A stretch of DNA of 64,000 nucleotides from Roseovarius sp. M141 (GTDB lineage: Bacteria; Pseudomonadota; Alphaproteobacteria; Rhodobacterales; Rhodobacteraceae). The notes beneath the pieces are model-generated. The model was not told where the DNA came from. It searched no databases and saw only the letters and a program-made list of their open reading frames with translations. A program made the translations under genes and the position numbers. Of this stretch, positions 61,134-64,000 are shown in pieces. Location: assembly GCF_024355225.1 (NCBI RefSeq), contig NZ_VCNH01000002.1, positions 105,654-169,653 of the forward strand, written 5' to 3'. Each line of letters starts with the position of its first letter. The first letter of the stretch is position 1.

Positions 61134-62912
61134 TCAATGGTCGCTGGCAGCCCCGGCGCCGCGCGGAACGCGAACGCTTTCGACCAGATCCCGGATATGC
61201 TGGGGTGTCGGTTCGGTGCTGCGCGACACCAGCCAGGCCACGAGGAAGTTCAGCGCCGCACCCACAGAACCGATCGCGGTGGATTGAATTCCGAACAGCG
61301 ATCCGGAGATCGTATCCGGAAACTGGTTGGTGTCCGGGATGAAGAACCAGCCCTTGTGCATGAAGATGTAGACCAGGGTAAAGATCAGACCGGTCAGCAT
61401 GCCGGCGACCGCACCCTTGTTGTTGATGGATTTCGAGAAGATCCCCATCATCAGCGCAGGAAAGATCGACGCGGCCGCAATACCAAAGGCCAAGGCCACC
61501 GTTTGCGCCGCAAAGCCCGGAGGATTGAGGCCAAGATAGGTGGCCACCGCAATCGCGACAGCCATGGATATCCGGGCCGACAGCAATTCACCCTTTTCCG
61601 AGATATTCGGATTGATCGTCGCCTTGATCAGGTCGTGACTGATCGCCGACGAGATCGCCAGCAGCAGACCCGCCGCCGTTGACAGCGCCGCCGCCAGACC
61701 GCCCGCCGCGATCAGCGCGATCACCCAGCTGGGCAGTTGCGCAATTTCGGGGTTGGCCAGCACCAGAATGTCGCGGTTGACGTCCAGTTCGTTACCTTCC
61801 CAGCCACGATCAGCGATCTGGGCTGCAAACTCCGCATTGGTGTCATCATAGTATTGAATGCGACCGTCGTGGTTCTTGTCGTCGAAGGTGATAAGCCCGG
61901 TAACTTCCCAGTTGCGAATCCAGTCGGGCCGCGCCTCGTATTCAATAGGCTGTTCCGCTGTGCCATTGGGGTACAGCGTATCGATGATGTTGAGGCGCGC
62001 CATGGCACCCACAGCAGGGCAGGTCAGATAGAGCAGCGCGATGAAGACCAGCGCCCAACCCGCCGACCAACGTGCATCAGCGACCCGCGGAACGGTGAAG
62101 AAGCGGATGATGACGTGCGGCAGACCGGCAGTACCGATCATCAGCGATATGGTGAACAGCAACATGTTGATGACCGCCGATGGTGTGCCATCCTGCGCGG
62201 TATATGCGCCAAAGCCAAGCTCCTGCACCACCTCGTTCAGACGTCCCAGCAGCGGTTCGCCGGTTGTCACACTGTCGCCGAACAGACCCAGCGGCGGGAT
62301 CGGATTGCCGGTAAGCTGCAGCGAGATGAAGATGGCCGGAATGGTATAGGCCAGGATCAGCACGCAATATTGCGCGACCTGCGTGTAGGTGATGCCCTTC
62401 ATGCCGCCCAGAACGGCATACATGAAGACGATCGCCGCGCCGATATAAAGGCCGGTTTCGTTGGATACTTCCAGAAACCGCGAGAACGCAACGCCGGCAC
62501 CGGTCATCTGACCGATGACATAGGTTGTCGACGCGATGATCAGGCAGACCACGGCAACCAGACGCGCGCTTGGGCTGTAGAACCGGTCGCCGATGAATTC
62601 GGGTACGGTAAATTTGCCGAACTTGCGCAGATACGGCGCCAGCAGCAGCGCCAGCAGCACGTAACCGCCGGTCCAGCCCATCAGATAGGCACTGGCCGGA
62701 TAGCCCGCAAAGGCAACGATGCCCGCCAGCGAGATGAAGGAGGCCGCAGACATCCAGTCGGCTGCGGTGGCCATGCCGTTCATGACCGGATGCACGCCGC
62801 GCCCGGCGGCGTAGAATTCAGCCGTCGATCCGGCACGGGCCCAGATTGCGATACCGATGTAGAGCGCGAAACTCGCGCCGACAACGATCAGGTTAAGGGT
62901 ATATTGGTCCAT
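61134..62912 (-). CDS. Sodium:solute symporter, VC_2705 subfamily (acetate/monocarboxylate type)
   Basis: The 592-aa product is an SSS-family transporter with about 13-14 helices: ASFALYIGIAIWARAGSTAE, the Na+-site helix MATAADWMSAASFISLAGIV, GFAAQTVALAFGIAAASIFP and a C-terminal tail. A hydrophilic insert of about 90 residues (WIRNWEVTGLITFDDKNHDG region) marks the VC_2705 subfamily. It is translated right after its small partner (DUF4212), seven bases upstream. Neighbouring acs points to acetate or a similar short acid as cargo, which would be activated to acetyl-CoA. Confidence 0.92.
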   Translation of the reverse strand: MDQYTLNLIVVGASFALYIGIAIWARAGSTAEFYAAGRGVHPVMNGMATAADWMSAASFISLAGIVAFAGYPASAYLMGWTGGYVLLALLLAPYLRKFGKFTVPEFIGDRFYSPSARLVAVVCLIIASTTYVIGQMTGAGVAFSRFLEVSNETGLYIGAAIVFMYAVLGGMKGITYTQVAQYCVLILAYTIPAIFISLQLTGNPIPPLGLFGDSVTTGEPLLGRLNEVVQELGFGAYTAQDGTPSAVINMLLFTISLMIGTAGLPHVIIRFFTVPRVADARWSAGWALVFIALLYLTCPAVGAMARLNIIDTLYPNGTAEQPIEYEARPDWIRNWEVTGLITFDDKNHDGRIQYYDDTNAEFAAQIADRGWEGNELDVNRDILVLANPEIAQLPSWVIALIAAGGLAAALSTAAGLLLAISSAISHDLIKATINPNISEKGELLSARISMAVAIAVATYLGLNPPGFAAQTVALAFGIAAASIFPALMMGIFSKSINNKGAVAGMLTGLIFTLVYIFMHKGWFFIPDTNQFPDTISGSLFGIQSTAIGSVGAALNFLVAWLVSRSTEPTPQHIRDLVESVRVPRGAGAASDH

Positions 62913-62918
62913 GTCTGT

Positions 62919-63206
62919 TTACTCCTCGTCGACGCCGTATTCGTGGTCGAGCTTGTTCATGCGCCAGGCGTAGAAGAAAATCAGCGCCAGAAAGACAAGG
63001 ATCGATCCCTGTTGGGCAAACCAGAACCCCAGGTCGGTCCCGCCGATCTTGATGCCGGACAGAAGCGGGCGCAGCAGGATGCCGAAACCAAAACTCACCA
63101 GTGCCCAGATGGCCAGGGATATGTAGATGAGACGTAAATTGGCAGTCCAGTAGCCGCTCCCGTCGCTATCGGCGCGGCGTGCCGTTTTCTTGGTTGGGTC
63201 GGCCAT
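62919..63206 (-). CDS. DUF4212 symporter small subunit
   Basis: The 95-aa product has two transmembrane helices (LIYISLAIWALVSFGFGILL and FAQQGSILVFLALIFFYAWR) and the typical NLRLIYISLAIW and MNKLDHEYGV blocks. It is the obligatory small partner of VC_2705-type symporters, as YhjB/YjcH-like proteins are for ActP. It is seven bases upstream of the symporter gene. Confidence 0.92.
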   Translation of the reverse strand: MADPTKKTARRADSDGSGYWTANLRLIYISLAIWALVSFGFGILLRPLLSGIKIGGTDLGFWFAQQGSILVFLALIFFYAWRMNKLDHEYGVDEE

Positions 63207-63233
63207 TGGCCATTCTCCTCTTCGTTGCGCCAG

Positions 63234-63929
63234 TTATCTGGCCTGGTTTTTTATCTGTCCCACGATGCCCTGCATGGATTGGGCAACGTCATCGATCGGT
63301 CCCATGGCGTCGATGGATTGCAGCACGCCGCGCTGCTCGAAATAGTCAATGAGCGGCGCGGTTTGCGCGTGATACGCTTGCAGCCTTGCGGTGACGGTTT
63401 CGGCGTTGTCGTCCGCCCGCCGCACAAGGGTGCCGTCCTCGCATATGTCGCAGGTGTCCGGGGTGGCGGGTGGTTTGAAACGGTCATGATACCCCTCGCC
63501 GCGGGTGGCGCAGGTGGCGCGGCCTGACACCCGTTCGACCATCGCGTCGTCGTCAACGGTCAATGCAATGGCTGCGCCGACGCTCATGCCGTGACGCGCC
63601 AGAAGCGCATCCAGCGCCTCGGCCTGTGCCGTGGTCCGGGGAAAACCATCCAGAATCACGCCACTGGCGATGTCGGGCTGTTGCAACCGCTCTTCGAGGA
63701 TGTCCAGAACGATGGCATCCGGGACAAGCCCGCCCGCCTTCATCACAGCATCCGCCGCCACGCCGGCGTCGGTCCCGCCTTGCACTGCGGCGCGCAGCAG
63801 GTCGCCGGTCGACAGTTGGACCAGGCCAAACTGCTCTTGCAGCAGTCGCGCCTGAGTTCCCTTGCCAGCGCCGGGTGGTCCCAAAAGCACAAGGACGGTC
63901 GCAGTCGTATCGGGGGTGCTTGCGCCCAT
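63234..63929 (-). CDS. adk: Adenylate kinase (second-type, acetate-cluster copy)
   Basis: It catalyses ATP + AMP to 2 ADP. The 231-aa product has the P-loop LLGPPGAGKGTQARLL, the NMP-binding LSTGDLLRAAV, DGFPRTTAQAEAL and the LID (about 130-175). In the LID the zinc-type Cys pattern is incomplete: RATCATRGEGYHDRFKPP lacks the second Cys, while TCDICEDG keeps the other pair. Acetyl-CoA synthetase releases AMP, so an adk beside acs is functionally sensible. It lies five bases downstream of the acs stop and is probably cotranscribed. Confidence 0.92.
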   Translation of the reverse strand: MGASTPDTTATVLVLLGPPGAGKGTQARLLQEQFGLVQLSTGDLLRAAVQGGTDAGVAADAVMKAGGLVPDAIVLDILEERLQQPDIASGVILDGFPRTTAQAEALDALLARHGMSVGAAIALTVDDDAMVERVSGRATCATRGEGYHDRFKPPATPDTCDICEDGTLVRRADDNAETVTARLQAYHAQTAPLIDYFEQRGVLQSIDAMGPIDDVAQSMQGIVGQIKNQAR

Positions 63930-63933
63930 ATGC

Positions 63934-64000
63934 TTACTGCCTGTTCATGCGGTTTTCGATCAGCTCGTCCACGACCTCGGGTTCGGACAGTGTCGAAGTA
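63934..64000 (-). CDS. acs: Acetyl-CoA synthetase, C-terminal end (cut by the window)
   Basis: The last 21 codons read TSTLSEPEVVDELIENRMNR-Q, the conserved tail of AMP-forming acetyl-CoA synthetases (TSTLxxPxVVxxLIENR), then TAA at 63934-63936. The rest lies outside the window. It would activate acetate imported by the symporter. Confidence 0.85.
   Translation of the reverse strand, partial: TSTLSEPEVVDELIENRMNRQ

Noticed and set aside
1..64000. CRISPR arrays, rRNA and tRNA genes
   Set aside because: No regularly spaced direct repeats with unique spacers and no tRNA or rRNA signature were seen in either orientation.

Overview
The window looks like a piece of a Rhodobacterales (Roseobacter-group alphaproteobacterium) replicon. 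The evidence is the high GC content, an iteron plus RPA-type (RepA-I-like) replication module with ParA/ParB beside a dTDP-rhamnose operon, a KpsM/KpsT/KpsE capsule exporter, a DUF2793 fragment, and the order acs, adk, DUF4212, VC_2705-type symporter, cNMP/CBS/DUF294 protein, DnaQ-like exonuclease. No rRNA, tRNA or CRISPR array was recognised. Species cannot be named from this sequence.

Layout. (1) 1-12.4 kb is an accessory graveyard. It holds a frameshifted COG2085 oxidoreductase, an intact LysR regulator, a RES/Xre toxin-antitoxin pair, a sugar transferase and an outer-membrane barrel. These sit among broken pieces of at least seven mobile elements (IS630, IS3, IS66, IS481, ISNCY-like, a serine resolvase, one nearly intact IS5-type transposase), a broken AAA+ ATPase and a C-terminal relic of a RepC replication protein. 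Between the AAA relic and the IS5-type element lies a 300-bp array of 13 GTTAC/GTAAC motifs around a 41-bp alternating purine-pyrimidine tract, which resembles an origin. (2) 12.9-33.2 kb is a surface-polysaccharide region with a three-module glycosyltransferase, a tightly packed Stealth / cytidylyltransferase / HIT / PP-loop cassette, a methyltransferase-like protein with a long repetitive coiled coil, the capsule ABC exporter, an RgpF-like protein, a sulfotransferase, a damaged RTX-type protein and further glycosyltransferases. (3) 33.2-46.8 kb carries more multi-domain glycosyltransferases, wecB-wecC for UDP-ManNAc/UDP-ManNAcA, and a second sulfotransferase. (4) 46.9-51.6 kb is the minus-strand set rmlC-rmlB-rmlD-rmlA followed by ugd. 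(5) 51.8-55.8 kb is the plasmid-type maintenance module parB, parA, iterons with a DnaA box, and repA. (6) 55.9-64 kb holds housekeeping-like genes: glmM, a DnaQ-like exonuclease, an acetate-type symporter with its small subunit, a signalling protein, adk and the 3' end of acs.

How the genes fit together. RmlABCD makes dTDP-L-rhamnose, Ugd makes UDP-glucuronate, and WecB/WecC make UDP-ManNAc and UDP-ManNAcA. The many GT2 and GT4 enzymes would assemble a polymer. The Stealth cassette and two PAPS-type sulfotransferases would decorate it with phosphoryl-linked and sulfate groups, and KpsMTE would export it. KpsC, KpsS and KpsD are absent, so part of the machinery must lie elsewhere. The link between a RepA-I-type replicon and a rhamnose operon matches the published biofilm-plasmid theme in roseobacters. 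The adjoining acetate genes could mean an integrated plasmid or a plasmid that captured chromosomal genes.

The most unusual items are the Stealth/cytidylyltransferase/HIT/PP-loop cassette (15.9-18.9 kb), the GTTAC array (9.77-10.07 kb), the repeat-built coiled-coil protein (19.7-21.8 kb), a 26-bp perfect palindrome next to parB, and a short tyrosine-rich module shared by three polysaccharide proteins.
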